Counted from the first letter of the stretch, positions 45,465 through 57,338 are shown. The stretch: DNA of 64,000 nucleotides from Musa acuminata AAA Group (GCF_036884655.1 NC_088359.1:16992501-17056500); one strand, 5' to 3'. Notes: generated by a model not told the origin, from the letters alone. Numbers and translations are program-made.

Positions 45465-48400
45465 TGTAACATCCCCCATTTTTAAAAATTTAGTAAAAGG
45501 TTTGTTTGTAAAAAATAAGGATTATTTAATAATTATTTTATATTAAATGATAATATATTAAAAGTTTATGGCTAGGGACCTAAGAGTAAATATTAGAAGT
45601 TTGATATAATTTATGAAAGATTCAGATTTAAGTTAAAATAAAAAAGAAAAAAAAAATATAGTGGACATGTGTCACTAGGTAACCTAAGGTTGGTGCCACT
45701 TATTTTTGCTCTAAAGATGACACCTAGCCCCTTTCATGCATGCATGACACCTTGCAACTTTTGCATTAGCCAAAACCCAAATAATTAGATGAAAGGTTAA
45801 AGAAAACAAACCTGAAGAGTTGCAGCCAACGTGAGTTTGAGAAGAGAAGGGAAGAAGAAGAAGAAGAAGAGCTTGAGGTTTTTCATCATTTTTCCCACAT
45901 TTGGGATTCAAATAATTTTAAGGCAAGTGTTCTAACCCCATCCCACAGTAACCTTAATCTTTGTTTCCATTTTTATTCTGCAAAATTTGAAAGATTTCAA
46001 CTGAGATCCAGACCTTCTTTCGTTTTGATATAAAGCTATGAATCTGTAATTTTTTGGTAATCTGACCTCTATGCAATGTTTCGATCATAACATTTTGTAA
46101 TAAACTCTGATTTAGACAAGACCTATTCCATTTGAAAGTAGACAAAAAAATATTTATTTTGATACTAAGATCGAATGATTTGGAGTTTAAATGCCTACTA
46201 AGACTTCTGTTTAAATTAACCCTACAGATTCTACAAAACAGGGACTGAAATTTCTGACCTCTTGTTGCTTAACTACTTATAACTTTCTGCTGTGAACTCA
46301 GATTCATACAAAGAAATTATCTGTAACTCCCTGTTGTAAATTCCAATTCTTGTTAAACTTGATTTGCCTAAAACTAGATTGACAAAGCTTTCTAATGACA
46401 CCTATTTTGTATAAATTGGAGCATAATTGGTTATCCAAATAGTTCATACAATGTTCCTATCAAATTCTACCAGAATCGAGCTTTGGTCGATTTCGGCTTT
46501 CCTTGTTTCTTCTCTTTGGAAATCGATTTCGGCAAAAACTCTTACTTCAGTTAAGCTTTACATTATTACCTTAAATTCCTGTATACTTTTGTCCTTTATT
46601 TATTTGTACATCTGCAGCTATCATCTAAAGTTCATGTCTGCATCGTAATGATTCGGCACATGCATCCCATTGTTCCGCATTTGCTTTCGATATGTGCCTC
46701 ATCCAGTTTCAATTCGTTAGACATTGAATTCACCTAACTTTCTTATTTCAATTGAGCTATATGTGATTTCTTGAAATCCTTGTATGCTCTTGCTTTTATT
46801 TTCTTTCAAATCTGAATACATTTATGAAAGATTATGTTTGTATCGTATTGACTCGAAAGGCATATGTACATTTCGTTGTTCCGCATGTGCTTCCAATATA
46901 TCCCAATTCATTATTCACAATACCCTTTTGTACTCTGGTGTTTGTGAGATTATTTGGACCTTTGCTAGAAATGGTAAAGGGTATGTGCTTAGAGCCCGCG
47001 ATGCTCTAGATTATGTTTGGTGGTCATTCAGAAATGGATGGACCTTATTATGTTTGGAATCCCACTTCACTTTCTATCTATTTGATATGAAATTCAGAGC
47101 CGACCTAGCACTTGGGTAGGGTGAGAGGGCTTGAGTAGGAAAGGGCTACCCGTGGATGGAGTCGAGAACTCATCACGGCGTGGAGCCACCACCGAGTTAA
47201 ACCTCACATGCACTATGCTAGAGTATGACGTTTGAACTTCTATTTCGTATTTGTTCTTTGATATGTTCTGAAATGCTTCTTGTGCTTTCGAAATATTTCT
47301 ATATGCCATTAATACGTTCTGAAGCATTTCATTCACCATTGATATGTTCTGAACTGTTTCATATGCCATTGATATCCAAAATGCTCCTTACGTCTTTGTT
47401 ATGCCTTGAAATTACCATATGTCATCGATATGCTCCTTATGCCAATGATATGCTCCGATTATCTTTCCTCGATTGTATGAACAAAATGTGCTTCGAACGA
47501 AATGACATCGTAATTCTGCATTCATGATATCCAAAATGCTCCTTACGTCTTTGTTATGCCTTGAAATTACCATATGTCATCGATATGCTCCTTATGCCAA
47601 TTATATACTCCAATTACCTTTTCTCGATTGTATGAACAAAACGTGCTTCGAACAAAATGACATCGTAATTCTACATTCATGATATCCAAAATGCTCCTTA
47701 CGTCTTTGTTATGCCTTGAAATTACCATATATCATCGATATGTTCCTTATGCCAATGATATGCTCCAATTATCTTTCTTCGATTGTATAAACAAAATGTG
47801 ATTCAAACGAAATGACATCGTAATTCTGCATTCATGATATCCAAAATGCTCCTTACGTCTTTGTTATGCCTTGAAATTATCATATGTCATCGATATGCTC
47901 CTTATGCCAATGATATGCTCCAATTATCTTTCCTCGATTGTATGAACAAAACGTGATTCAAACGAAATGACATCGTAATTCTGCATTCATGATATCCAAA
48001 ATGCTCCTTACGTCTTTGTTATGCCTTGAAATTATCATATGTCATCGATATGCTCCTTATGCCAATGATATGCTCCAATTACATTTTCTCGATTGTATGA
48101 ACAAAACGTGCTTCGAACGATATGACATTGTAATTCTGCATTCAAACAAAACATGCTACTGTTTCATCTTGTATCTCTGCTTTGTATTTTGATACCTTAT
48201 TTGTTTGAAATCTGTCTCTTTGGTATGGATATGTTAGTCACTTGCTGAGCTTTATATGCTCACCCCGTTGCTATATAAATTTTTCAGGATAGCTTATCGC
48301 TCACTAAAATGTGTAAATTGGGTTTAGGCAGTGGAAGACTAGAAGATTTTGGGGCAAATATTTTATACTTGATAGGTTGATATTGTATAAGTTCTTTTTG

Positions 48401-48812
48401 TGAGTAATGAAATATCAATGACAAATCTAGATTGATGTATCTTGTAAATATTTGAAAAGTACCTCTTACGTCAGGATTTTGGAAATGTTAAGTCTAAACT
48501 GTGTACTGATATAAACATGTAGTACATGTTGGTTTTGTGATTGCATTAATTGCCGCGCTTATGGATTTATGATATAGTTATTGTTTGGTTAAGTTGCTTT
48601 TGGATTTTAAGAATCTTCTAGTGACATGATGTATGATTATAAATTGCACAGGTTATGTGAATTGTGGATTGTAGAGATAAATGACTTGAATATTTTTCTT
48701 AGTGACCTCAAATGTGTGATTGGATCCTAGATTGTTTGTTGAATCATAATATTATCAATCTTGAGTTAGGTTCACACCTTCTAAATGAGAATTAAATTCG
48801 GGGGTCGTGACA
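45465..48812 (+). repeat. 3' LTR of gypsy F (3348 bp)
   Basis: TGTAACATCCCCC at the start and GGGGGTCGTGACA at the end. It contains the 155-bp tandem array at 47371-48145. A partial relative in the opposite orientation lies at 57766-58732. No gene is present in this stretch. Confidence 0.88.
47371..48145 (+). repeat. Five-copy 155-bp tandem repeat
   Basis: Units begin GATATCCAAAATGCTCCTTA at 47371, 47526, 47681, 47836 and 47991. Spacing is exactly 155 bp each time, with only point differences between units. Each unit ends with CTGCATTCAT. Confidence 0.95.
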
Positions 48813-50335
48813 GGATTGAATACTCTTATCTCTGCAGGACATCCCCAAATATGTAAATGTTTCAGACTGGGCTTCCTACCAGTCCATAACTCAAATGGAG
48901 TCGATGAAACTGACTTACTAGGAACCCTGTTCAAGATGTACATAGCTGTCATAAGAGCTTCACCCCACATCGACTCAGGTACAGAGGAATAACTCATCAT
49001 GCTCCTAACCATATCCATTAGATTACGATTTCGCCTTTCAGCAACACCGTTCTGCTGTGGCACACCTGGTAATGCATATTGAGCACAAATACCCCGTTAT
49101 TCTAGGAATCTAGCAAAAGGACCAATATTCTGACTAGATCCATCATATCTGCCATAAAATTCACCACCTTTGTCAGATCTGATAATTTTAACTTTTCTAT
49201 CTAATTGTCTCTCAACCTCATTTATGTATACTTCAAGAGTATCAACGGCTTGAGACTTTTCATGTATTAGATAAACTTTGCCATATCTAGATAGATCATT
49301 TATAAATGTGATGAAATATTTTTCTCCACTAAAACAAGGAATATGGAGTGGTCCGCAGATATCAATATGAATAATCTCAAGGAGTTATTTATTTCTTGTG
49401 GCATTTTTCTTTATTTGTTTAGTTTGCTTTCCCTTAATGCAATCTATACAAATATCAAAATCAGTGAAGTCTAAATGTTCCAAAATATTATCCTTCACTA
49501 ATCTTTCAATTCTTTCCTTGGAGATATGCCCCAATCGTATATGCCACAATATAGAAGATCTTTCATTATTGAAACTACGTTTCAATCCAACACTTGATTG
49601 CAGGGTCATTAGTGTCTTTGCAAACTCAAGATCCAAATTAATTCTGTATAAACCATCACAAAGAATTCCAGAACCAACTTTTATTGAATCGTAAAATATG
49701 CTGAGTTTGCCACTACCAAAAGAAATACAATATCCTAAATTCATCAAATCTAGAAAGAGAAATCAAATTTCTAGAAATTGTAGGGACATAACATTTGTCA
49801 ACAAGATCCATCAAGTGACACGTCTCTAAGCGTAGACGATAAGTTCCCATTGATATCACTTTCGCTTTAAGACGATTTCCCATAATGATGAATCTTTAAT
49901 ATTCTTTTGGTTTCCGAATTGAAAGAAATCCCTGCATGTTATTTGTAACATGAGTTGAAGCACCAGAATCAATCCACCAAGTGTTAGAAGGAACTTCTGT
50001 AATGTTTGATTCGAAACATACAAAGGTCGAGTTAATACCTTTCTTTTCGAACCAAGTCTTGCGTTTAATGCAATCCTTCTTCACATGTCCTTTCTTGCCA
50101 CAAAAGAAGCACTTTACAGTAAAGGCTTTTTTTCATTAGTCTGTTTAACATTTCCAGACTTAGCAAATCTCTTTGATGGATGATGCTTCAACTTTCTTTT
50201 CTTATTACCACCTCCTTGAGTAGTCGTCATGACATTATATGAATTTTCCTGTCTTAATCTCAATTCTTCCTGAACACACATGCTAGTCAACTCATTCAAG
50301 TCCCACTTATCTTTATTTGCATTGTAGTGAATCTT
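48813..50335 (-). pseudogene. Copia G gag end, protease and integrase
   Basis: Minus-strand pieces: a basic segment (50299-50114); gag knuckle CFFCGKKGHVKKDC (about 50070-50110, just past a frameshift in the T-run near 50130); protease WWIDSGASTHVTNN (about 49950-49990, catalytic DSG intact); GAG-pre-integrase LWHIRLGHISKERIERL (about 49500-49550) with CIDCIKGKQTKQ; integrase C-terminal part [18 protein letters not shown] and [18 protein letters not shown] (49063-48813). Stops and frameshifts occur near 49390, 49740 and 49890. It is cut at 48812 by the gypsy F LTR. Confidence 0.85.
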
Positions 50336-50340
50336 GAATG

Positions 50341-51894
50341 TGTTAGGATCGGAGCGGCACTAAGAGGGGGGGGGGTGAATTAGTGCAGCGGATTAAAACG
50401 TTGGTTTTGACAAATCTTTCGTACGATAAGAACGGAACTTGAAAAGCTTAACTTCAAAGTGTATTCTTAAAGTTGCGCAGCAAAGGTAATAAGGAACTAA
50501 AGCATGTAAGAAGGTTTGCAGTAATATAAATAGCAATAATGAAATGCAAACCCGAGATCACGCCGATTTTAGAGTGGTTCGGTCAAATGACCTACATCCA
50601 CTTGCGAGGCCCCTCTTCGATGAGGCTCCCACCTTCCACTAGCAAATCTCTTGAAATGGAAGGGCAAATACCCCTCTTACAACCTTTTACAAGCAGTTCA
50701 ACCTCTTACAAATTTTCAAGAAAGAAGGAGGAGAACTCTCTAGCAAATTGAAAACAAGAAAGGCAAAAACTCTTCTAAGACTTTTCTCTCAATCACTTGC
50801 TGCTCAAAAAGTTGTCTTCTCAACTGAGAATTGAGGGGTATTTATAGGCCTCAAGAGGATTCAAATTTGGGCTCCAAAAATTTGAATTCTCTTATGTTCC
50901 CGATGCTGGCGGTGCCACCGCCCAGCGCTCGGGTGCTGGGCGGTGCAACCGCCCAGCCCAGGAGGTGTCACCGCCCAGCTCTCGGGTGCTGGGCGGTGCC
51001 ACCGCCTAGGCCAAATCAGCTCACTGGTTGGGCTCCAAACTTGGCCCAAACCAGTCCGAACTCGGTCCCAATTGGCCCCTACTTGGGTTGTAGGATTAAT
51101 ACCTAATCCTAACCCTAATTAATGTGCTAACTATGAATTTAAAGACATTTTCTAAGCTATTACAAAGTCCGTAAGTCAAGACTTCTTCCAGCGAGCTTCC
51201 GGCGAACTTCCGACGGTCTTCCGATAAACTCTCGAAAACCATTCTGCGGACTCCCGGCAAGCTCCTAGACTTCACGATTTGATCTTGGCGAGTTCCAACG
51301 AGCTTCTTCAGTAAGCTCCGATCTTTCTCGGTGAGTTCCGCGAACTTCCAACGAACCTTCCGGCGAGCTTCCGAAAAACCCTTCGGCAAGCTCCCTACTC
51401 ATTCTCGGCTAGTTCCGGCAGCATTCCCGACGAACCTTCGGACTTACGTCGAACTCTCGAACTCCCAACGAATCCTTCGCGCTTGACTCCAACACTTTGT
51501 TTCGCTTTATGTCTTCATCGTTATCGTAGTTAATCCTACACACACAAATCAAAACTCAACTCCGATCTAGACTATTATTACAACGCGAATTGACATTTTG
51601 TTGCCCGGCACGTCATTGGTTGGCGCTTCATTTTATTCTTCGGTGCATCGTTCTCTCTTGCGGCTTGTTGCCCAATCCCGATATCCTTGGCGCAATTTCG
51701 CTCTCCTTGGCCCGATGCCCGACGTCCGAAGCATTCAGCCATCCAATATCTTGACGTGATCTCTTCCGACGCAACGTCAATTCCTCCTGCGTCAACTGTC
51801 TAAACCTGATCGAGTAGACCTGCATCGCTCAAAATGCAGTTTAAATCATAAACACATATCAAGTGGTTTCATCATCAAAATACGAGATTCAACA
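50341..51894 (-). repeat. Solo LTR, Sire-type subfamily (1554 bp)
   Basis: TGTTAGGATCGGAGC on the left, GAGATTCAACA on the right, flanked by a perfect 5-bp duplication GAATG (50336-50340 and 51895-51899), with no internal element sequence. It interrupts copia G gag exactly, with host reading on both sides. It contains the G-run hairpin (50357-50386, G10) and a GC palindrome cluster (50908-51010). Its LTR resembles, but is distinct from, the H1/H2 LTR (GGAGCGGCACTAAG instead of AAGAGCACTAAG). Confidence 0.93.
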
Positions 51895-51899
51895 GAATG

Positions 51900-52407
51900 G
51901 GCCAAACTGAGAAGGAAGAGAATTGAGAATAAATTGCACGAGGAAAGATTTATCAACATTCATGCCTAATGTTTTATGTTTTGCAGCTTTGTCAGCCATA
52001 TTGAGGATATGATCATGAATTCCTCGAGTACCATCATACTGAGCCGTAGTCAGTTCTTTCATCAATGTGCCAGCCAATGACTTATCAGCAGATTTAAATT
52101 TGTCTTCAATAACCTTTAAATATTACTTTGCGCTAGTTGCAATTGGTAATGAAGTCTTTATATTATTTGCAATTGTCATTCTTATGAATATTAAACTAAG
52201 CCTATCATATCTTTCCCAAGCCTTCATTTCATTAACTTGTTCTGCAGTACTTTTATCAGTCAAGTCTGCAGGTTTTTCAACAAGTAATGCTAGATCAAGA
52301 TATAATACACCTAGTGTGAATTGCACATGCTCTAACCATTCTGAATAATTTGATCCAGAAAGTATAGGGACACTAGAAGCATATGAATGTATATGCGGAA
52401 GTACCAC
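51900..52407 (-). pseudogene. Copia G gag N-terminal part
   Basis: Start assigned at ATG 52407 (MVLPHIHSYASSVPILSG), followed by NYSEWLEHVQFTLG and VNEMKAWERYDRLS, the UBN2/Retrotran_gag-like pattern. A frame break at about 52123 leads to MKELTTAQYDGTRGIHDHI and FLVQFILNSLPSQFGPF. The solo LTR then intervenes, and gag resumes at 50335 with LNELTSMCVQEELRLRQE. It is the capsid-type protein of a copia element, interrupted and frame-shifted. Confidence 0.82.
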
Positions 52408-52944
52408 TGCAAAAAATATATAACAACATTAATGCTTTGAGTTTGTCAAAAAATTGATGAACTATTAATATCATCTATATTACACCTTTGGGTGAAATAT
52501 TGACATATCTAGTGTTCACTCAAGAATATTTATGGAGGACTGATACCATCCTTGAGGAATAGGTATTGTTACCTTTGGATATACAACCCTAAACTGCAAG
52601 GATATCTAAAATAGTATCATCCTACCCCATCACATAATTATTTGAATTAGATTCTCCTTTAGGATTATCTAAATCTCCTAATTATATGTGCCATTATGAA
52701 TATTATTTCCTTAATGTCATTTAGGACTAATTCCTTAATATTATTTTATAAGTCATTAGTCTAGGTCACTTTGGTGGCTACAAGACTAATGCAATAATAT
52801 AAAATAAAAATGTCCTATAAAATGACAAAATTTTTATTGTAATTCATATCACAAAAGTTTATCATCCTAGCCACTTTGGCAGCTACTAGTCAGGTAAAAC
52901 TTAGGGAAATAAATTACAAATAATATTCATCAATATTTCTTTAA

Positions 52945-53285
52945 TTTTGCTAAGCAGTTCAATAATAAAATAACAATAATAATTATTGAACATTTATGTA
53001 AAGCAGTTCAATAATAAATAACCATAACAATTATTGAACATTAATGCACAGCAATTCAATAATAAATAATAATTATTATTATTGAATATTAATGCTAAGC
53101 AGTTCAATAATAAATAACCATAATAATTATTAAACATTTATGTAAAGCAGTTCAATAATAAATAACCATAACAATTATTGAACATTAATGCAAAGTAATT
53201 CAATAATAAATAACAATAATAATTATTGAATATTAATGCTAAGCAGTTGAATAATAAATAACCATAATAATTATTGAACTTTAAT
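52945..53285. repeat. 48-bp AT-rich tandem array with hairpin units
   Basis: About seven units of the form AAAGCAGTTCAATAATAAAT...ATTATTGAACATTAATGC, 48 bp each. Arms TTCAATAAT and ATTATTGAA within each unit are complementary. Three unit variants (ending TTATGT, AATGC and AATGCT) recur in order, giving a period near 144 bp. Confidence 0.88.
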
Positions 53286-54054
53286 AAAACTCATATGATA
53301 ATTTCAAGCATATACGTGTGAATAAATAAATGAAAATTCCAAAAACAATAATTGGATTTTAATTTTATTTACCACATATATAATGAATAATTCATATGAG
53401 AAAACCATAAAATAAACCATAATTTATAGTTTTTTTTAATCAAAATTAAATCCAATCAAATAATCAAAAAATATAATCATGATTAAAATTAATCATAATT
53501 ATAATAAATGATATTTATCAATTTTATAATTGAGAATATAACCTAAATTTCTCAATTTCATAATGATAAAAACGGAAAATATTTGATAGGATATAAATCG
53601 AAAATATACGAATGGTAGAACTGTAATTTGGCATAAATTAGACCCGAGGGTAAAACCATAAATATGTTGACAGAACATAAACTGTAATTACGATATTTGA
53701 AAAGAGTAAAACTGTAATTTTTCAAAACCCGAGCCTCGAGGCAAAAAACGTAAATATACCAAAACCCTAATCTGCCATCGTCGCCGCCGCCTACGCGAAC
53801 AGCGCTGCCGCTGCTGCTGCCTGCGGCCCGGCCGCTTGTGCGCGGCTGCCAGCGGCAGTTCTAGCCTGTGCGCGGCCATTGCCGCCACGGCGCTACCGCC
53901 GCGGGGCTGCTACTGCTCACGCGCGGCCGCTGTCGCTGCGGCGGTTCCTGCCCGCGGGTGGCTGCTGCCAGCACGCGGCCGCCGCCTGTGCACGGCCTAC
54001 TCACGCATGGCCGCCACCTAGGCTATCTGCCTGCGTGCGGCCGACCGTCGCATG

Positions 54055-54445
54055 GACGGGTTCTGGCCGTGTGCGACCGGGTTCTATGATGTCGTCGCAT
54101 GGATGGGTTCTATGATGCCGTCCACGGTCGCGTGGACGGGTTCTGTGATGCCGTCGCGTGGACGGGTTCTTTAATGCCATCGTGTGGACGGGTTCTGTAA
54201 TTCCGTCGCGTGGACGGGTTCTATAATGTCGTCGCGTGGATGGGTTCTGTAATGCCGTCGCATGAACGGGTTCTGTAATGCCCGCGTACGGGACGGATTC
54301 TGTAATGCCCGCATATGGGACAGGTTCTGTGATGTCGGCATATGGGACGGATTCTGTAATGCCCGCATATGGGATAGGTTCTGTGATGTCGGCATATGGG
54401 ACGGGTTCTATGATGTCCACATATGGGATGGGTTTTGTGATGCTT
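54055..54445. repeat. 26-bp/27-bp minisatellite
   Basis: The left half has units like GGTTCTGTAATGCCGTCGCG + TGGACG (26 bp, one 33-bp variant). The right half (about 54280-54445) has 27-bp units with GCATATGGGA. The 27-bp half gives an open 9-residue repeat on the minus strand (ITEPVPYAD), while the 26-bp half shifts frame every unit. Confidence 0.88.
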
Positions 54446-54574
54446 ACGCTACTCGGCATAACCGCAGATTTGCAGCGAGGTCGACGGTGACCATTACTGC
54501 TTAGCAGTTCTTGGAAGATAAAGGTAATTATGCATCGTAAATTAATTTATAGATCTAATGCATGATTTCAAAAA

Positions 54575-54592
54575 CCGGGCTCTGATACTAAT
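54575..54592 (-). promoter_or_regulatory. Primer binding site of copia G
   Basis: The minus strand reads ATTAGTATCAGAGCCCGG directly at the LTR end (54593). It is the initiator tRNA-Met site with one mismatch (TAGTATC for TGGTATC). Confidence 0.78.
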
Positions 54593-55158
54593 TGTAAGCA
54601 TAAAGATCTGTAATTATGCTATGTCAATAATGCGGAAATAACCTATATGCCAGGATTGAAATCAATGCATATATCTAATTATACGATGCGTACCTTTTGA
54701 TGTCATATGTTCACAGATCCCGTTGATCTGCTAAGCACCGTCTTTAATCCGACCGTCTTTAATCCAATCGCACGCAATCTAAAGGAGTGCAAGGAGAGTA
54801 GACCTTTTCTCCTCTCTTCCTATCTTTTCACAGGACCCACACAGATTGATGGATTTGGGGAGAGGGTTTTGGGGAGAGAGTCGAGGAGAATAATTGAATC
54901 CCTCAACGGAGAGGTGCGTCTATACGTGTCAACATTATGATGCTCTAACACACACTCAACTCCTAGAGATCCTATCCTTTTATAGGCGAGAGCAGAGGGT
55001 CTACGATGAGATCTCAGAAGATTTCCTCCCATCAAGGATATCTCCGAGTAATCGTTCCATAGTGGACTTAGTCTATTGGCTAAAATATCTGAACGGAACC
55101 CAATTAGTTATTCTATTATATATCTTATTCAATTATAAAAGGGCCATATATTCTAACA
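54593..55158 (-). repeat. 5' LTR of copia G (566 bp)
   Basis: On the minus strand it begins TGTTAGAATATATGGCCC (55158) and ends TATGCTTACA (54593), next to the primer site. An internal 289 bp recurs at 44252-44540. Confidence 0.85.
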
Positions 55159-57338
55159 TTCCAAACCAATGAACGAATGGAATGATTTGGAAAAGAAGAC
55201 TTTCTCTTTGAATGCTAAACCGATGAATACTTTGTATTGTGCTCTTGATAAAAACGAATTTAATCAAGTTTTTATATAAAAAACTACACATGATATTTGG
55301 CACATACTTGAAGTCACACATGAAGGCTCAAGTAGGGTTAAAGAGTCAAAAATTAATCTTTTGGTTCATAGCTATAAATTGTTTCATGAAACCAACCAAG
55401 AATATTGGAGACATGTATACCTATTTTATGGATGTCGTCAATGGTCTCGAAGCACTTGGTAAAAGTTTTTCTAATTTTGAACTTGTTAATTAGATTTTAA
55501 GATCTATTCCAAAAGGTTAGGATCCTAAAGTAGCGGCAATACAAGAAGCAAAAGATCTCAATAACTTTTCGCTTGGAGAACTTATCGAGTCCTTGATGAC
55601 CTATGAAATAACATGCATAGCCCATGATAAACTTAAGAACAACCTTCCAAAGAACAGGAAGGACATGACACTAAGAACCAAACAAGGCCACTTGATGAAA
55701 ACCCAAGTGACGATGATGATGATGAGTTGGCACTTCTTACAAGAAGGTTTAAATTTTTTTTAAAAAGAAACAAAACAAAACAAGACACTAAGAACAAAAG
55801 TGAACTAAAAAAGGACTAAATAATTTGCTATAAATGCAAGAAGCCAGGGCACTTCAAAAAAGAATGTATCTAGGTGAAAAAGAAGCAACCAAAGAAAAAG
55901 AAGACATCAAAGCAACTTGATAGTTTGAGTGCATCCGAAGACGAGGAGCCAATCAACAAAGACAAAGTTACAAATTACGCTCTACTGGTGCTCAACGACA
56001 AAGTAAGTGACTCAATCAAATCTTATTTAGCTTATGATGATTTACTTATTGTTTTCAATGATCTATATGATGAATGTAAGCTAGTTGGTGAAAATATTAA
56101 GTTGTTAACAAAGGCAAGGAATTGGCTAATCAAACACATTTCTTATGCAATCTCTTCTAGAACTAGTACTAATATGTGGTACGATCCTTGGGTGAATGGA
56201 AAGAGTATATTTCAATTATATGGCGACATAATACGAAAAGATCTTGGGGCTCCCAAAGATTGGAAGGTTTCCGAGTTCATTGCTAACGGTACCTGGTGTC
56301 TCCCTAATCCTATTTCTCCCGAAATGTTATCACTTTGGCCGACTATCATAGCTATTCCAATCAGGAACAACTCTTCAGATATACTTATTTGGCCTCATGA
56401 CAATGGCAAATTTAGTGCCACATCCGCATGGAATCAAATTAGGCAAAGAAATAACAAGTGGGTCCCAAGCAGTTGGACATGGGATCGGCCGGGATCACAA
56501 AGACACTCCTTATGTACATGGCAGGCCCTTCTCAATAAACTACCTACAATAGACAATATGAAAAGAAGAGATATCTATCATGTTAACCGATGCTCCCTTT
56601 GTTTGCAACAAGAAGAAACTGTTGACCACCTCTATTTTGCTTGTGCTTATACAAAATGGATATGGAAGGAGATTCTCCAGCGATTTGAACTCAATAGACT
56701 GCCGCAACCAAACTTGCACCAAGAACTAGGCGACCTTATGCAATGTTTCTCAAGAAAAGGGCCACTTACACAACTAGCAAAGGTTACTTTCAGATGCGCT
56801 ATTTGGTGGATGTGAAAGGAGAGATGTAATAGAATCTTTGAATGTCAACACACAAACAATGCTCAGCTCTTGAAAGAGATTATTAGAGACTCAAGATCCT
56901 GTATAGAGCATGATCTCAAAACCGAGCACTTCACCCGAAGAGAAAAAGATATTTTTATCAAATTTAATTTTGCTATTAGCTAAAGATCTTGGGAATGATG
57001 CCAAATAATATACCCATAGGTAGTTATAGTCTACAGCATGTGTAGTCATAACTATCGCATTCGCACTCTATGAGTTACTTGGCTTTGTCTATGACTTGTA
57101 TAGATAAAGCTATTTGTAGAAACTTTTCACATAATCAATTTACTTTTACTTACCAAAAAAAAAAAAAAAGTATGCTTCTCTTGTTAGTGGCTTTGATAAT
57201 TAAAAAATGAGAATGATGATAGTATATTAGCTTCTTGCACTAAGTCTAATGAGATAGATTCACTTAAGAAATAAAATGTCTTACTGCAATAAATATAAAA
57301 AAAAATTAAAATAGATAATAAATCTCTAAACTATTAGG
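55159..57338 (+). pseudogene. Copia gag fragment (Sire-like, plus strand), interrupted by LINE E
   Basis: The plus strand encodes a diverged Sire-type gag: KTFSLNAKPMNTLYCALDKN, ILEVTHEGSSRVKESK, IGDMYTYFMDVVNGL and IQEAKDLNNFSLGEL (55190-55600), then a knuckle CYKCKKPGHFKKEC near 55830-55870 and an acidic stretch with ASEDEEPINKDKV. At least three nonsense codons (for example 55277, 55492, 55820) and frameshifts are present. LINE E occupies 56110-57169. Gag resumes as a short, decayed stretch at 57170-57338. No LTR of its own is visible; orientation is opposite to copia H2. Confidence 0.8.
56110..57169 (+). mobile_element. 5'-truncated LINE E
   Basis: Plus-strand LINE from ORF2 KARNWLIKHISYAIS to the 3' end, with an A15 tail (57155-57169). 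The zf-RVT finger CSLCLQQEETVDHLYFAC is present. One stop (TGG to TGA at 56813) interrupts the ORF2 end. The 5' junction lies within a short shared AAAGG. The truncated frame is fused in frame to upstream copia gag. No long target duplication can be read. Confidence 0.88.

Larger units (their letters stand above)
44541..48812 (+). mobile_element. Tekay-like gypsy F fragment: integrase end and 3' LTR
   Basis: Plus-strand piece of a chromovirus: integrase from the second catalytic Asp onward (44541-45420), polypurine tract (45447-45464) and a full 3' LTR (45465-48812, 3348 bp). The 5' part is missing. It sits between copia G sequences. The LTR ends resemble gypsy D (TGTAACATCCC at the start), but the body is a different subfamily. 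Confidence 0.85.
52408..54574 (-). other. Repeat-rich leader of copia G
   Basis: About 2.2 kb between the primer site and gag start, unusually long for a copia leader. Contents from left to right: AT-rich unique sequence (52408-52920), a 48-bp AT-rich tandem array (about 52945-53285), more AT-rich sequence, a GC-rich stretch with an AAACCCTAATCTGCC start on the plus strand (53758-54060), and a 26/27-bp minisatellite (about 54055-54445). ORFs over the GC-rich and repeat parts look like composition artefacts. Confidence 0.65.
44252..55158 (-). mobile_element. Ty1/copia G (minus), interrupted and internally deleted
   Basis: Element order: 5' LTR (55158-54593), primer site, 2.2-kb leader (54574-52408), gag (52407 to about 50100, interrupted by a solo LTR), protease and integrase (to 48813), then a 3' LTR remnant (44540-44252) beyond gypsy F sequence. 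RT and RNase H are missing. The two LTR parts share 289 aligned bases (54685-54973 and 44252-44540), which shows they belong together. The left LTR remnant lacks its first about 92 bases, so no TSD can be checked. Confidence 0.75.

Noticed and set aside
47371..48145. Regular repeats resembling a CRISPR array
   Set aside because: Units are contiguous 155-bp tandem copies with no unique spacers and lie in a plant LTR.
53688..54115. Alanine/arginine-rich ORFs
   Set aside because: The GC-rich segment is open in several frames on both strands, so the protein-like look reflects base composition.
44252..55158. Target duplication for copia G
   Set aside because: The left LTR is missing its end, and the flanks (copia H2 gag minus, other copia gag plus) share no 5-bp match that I can trust.
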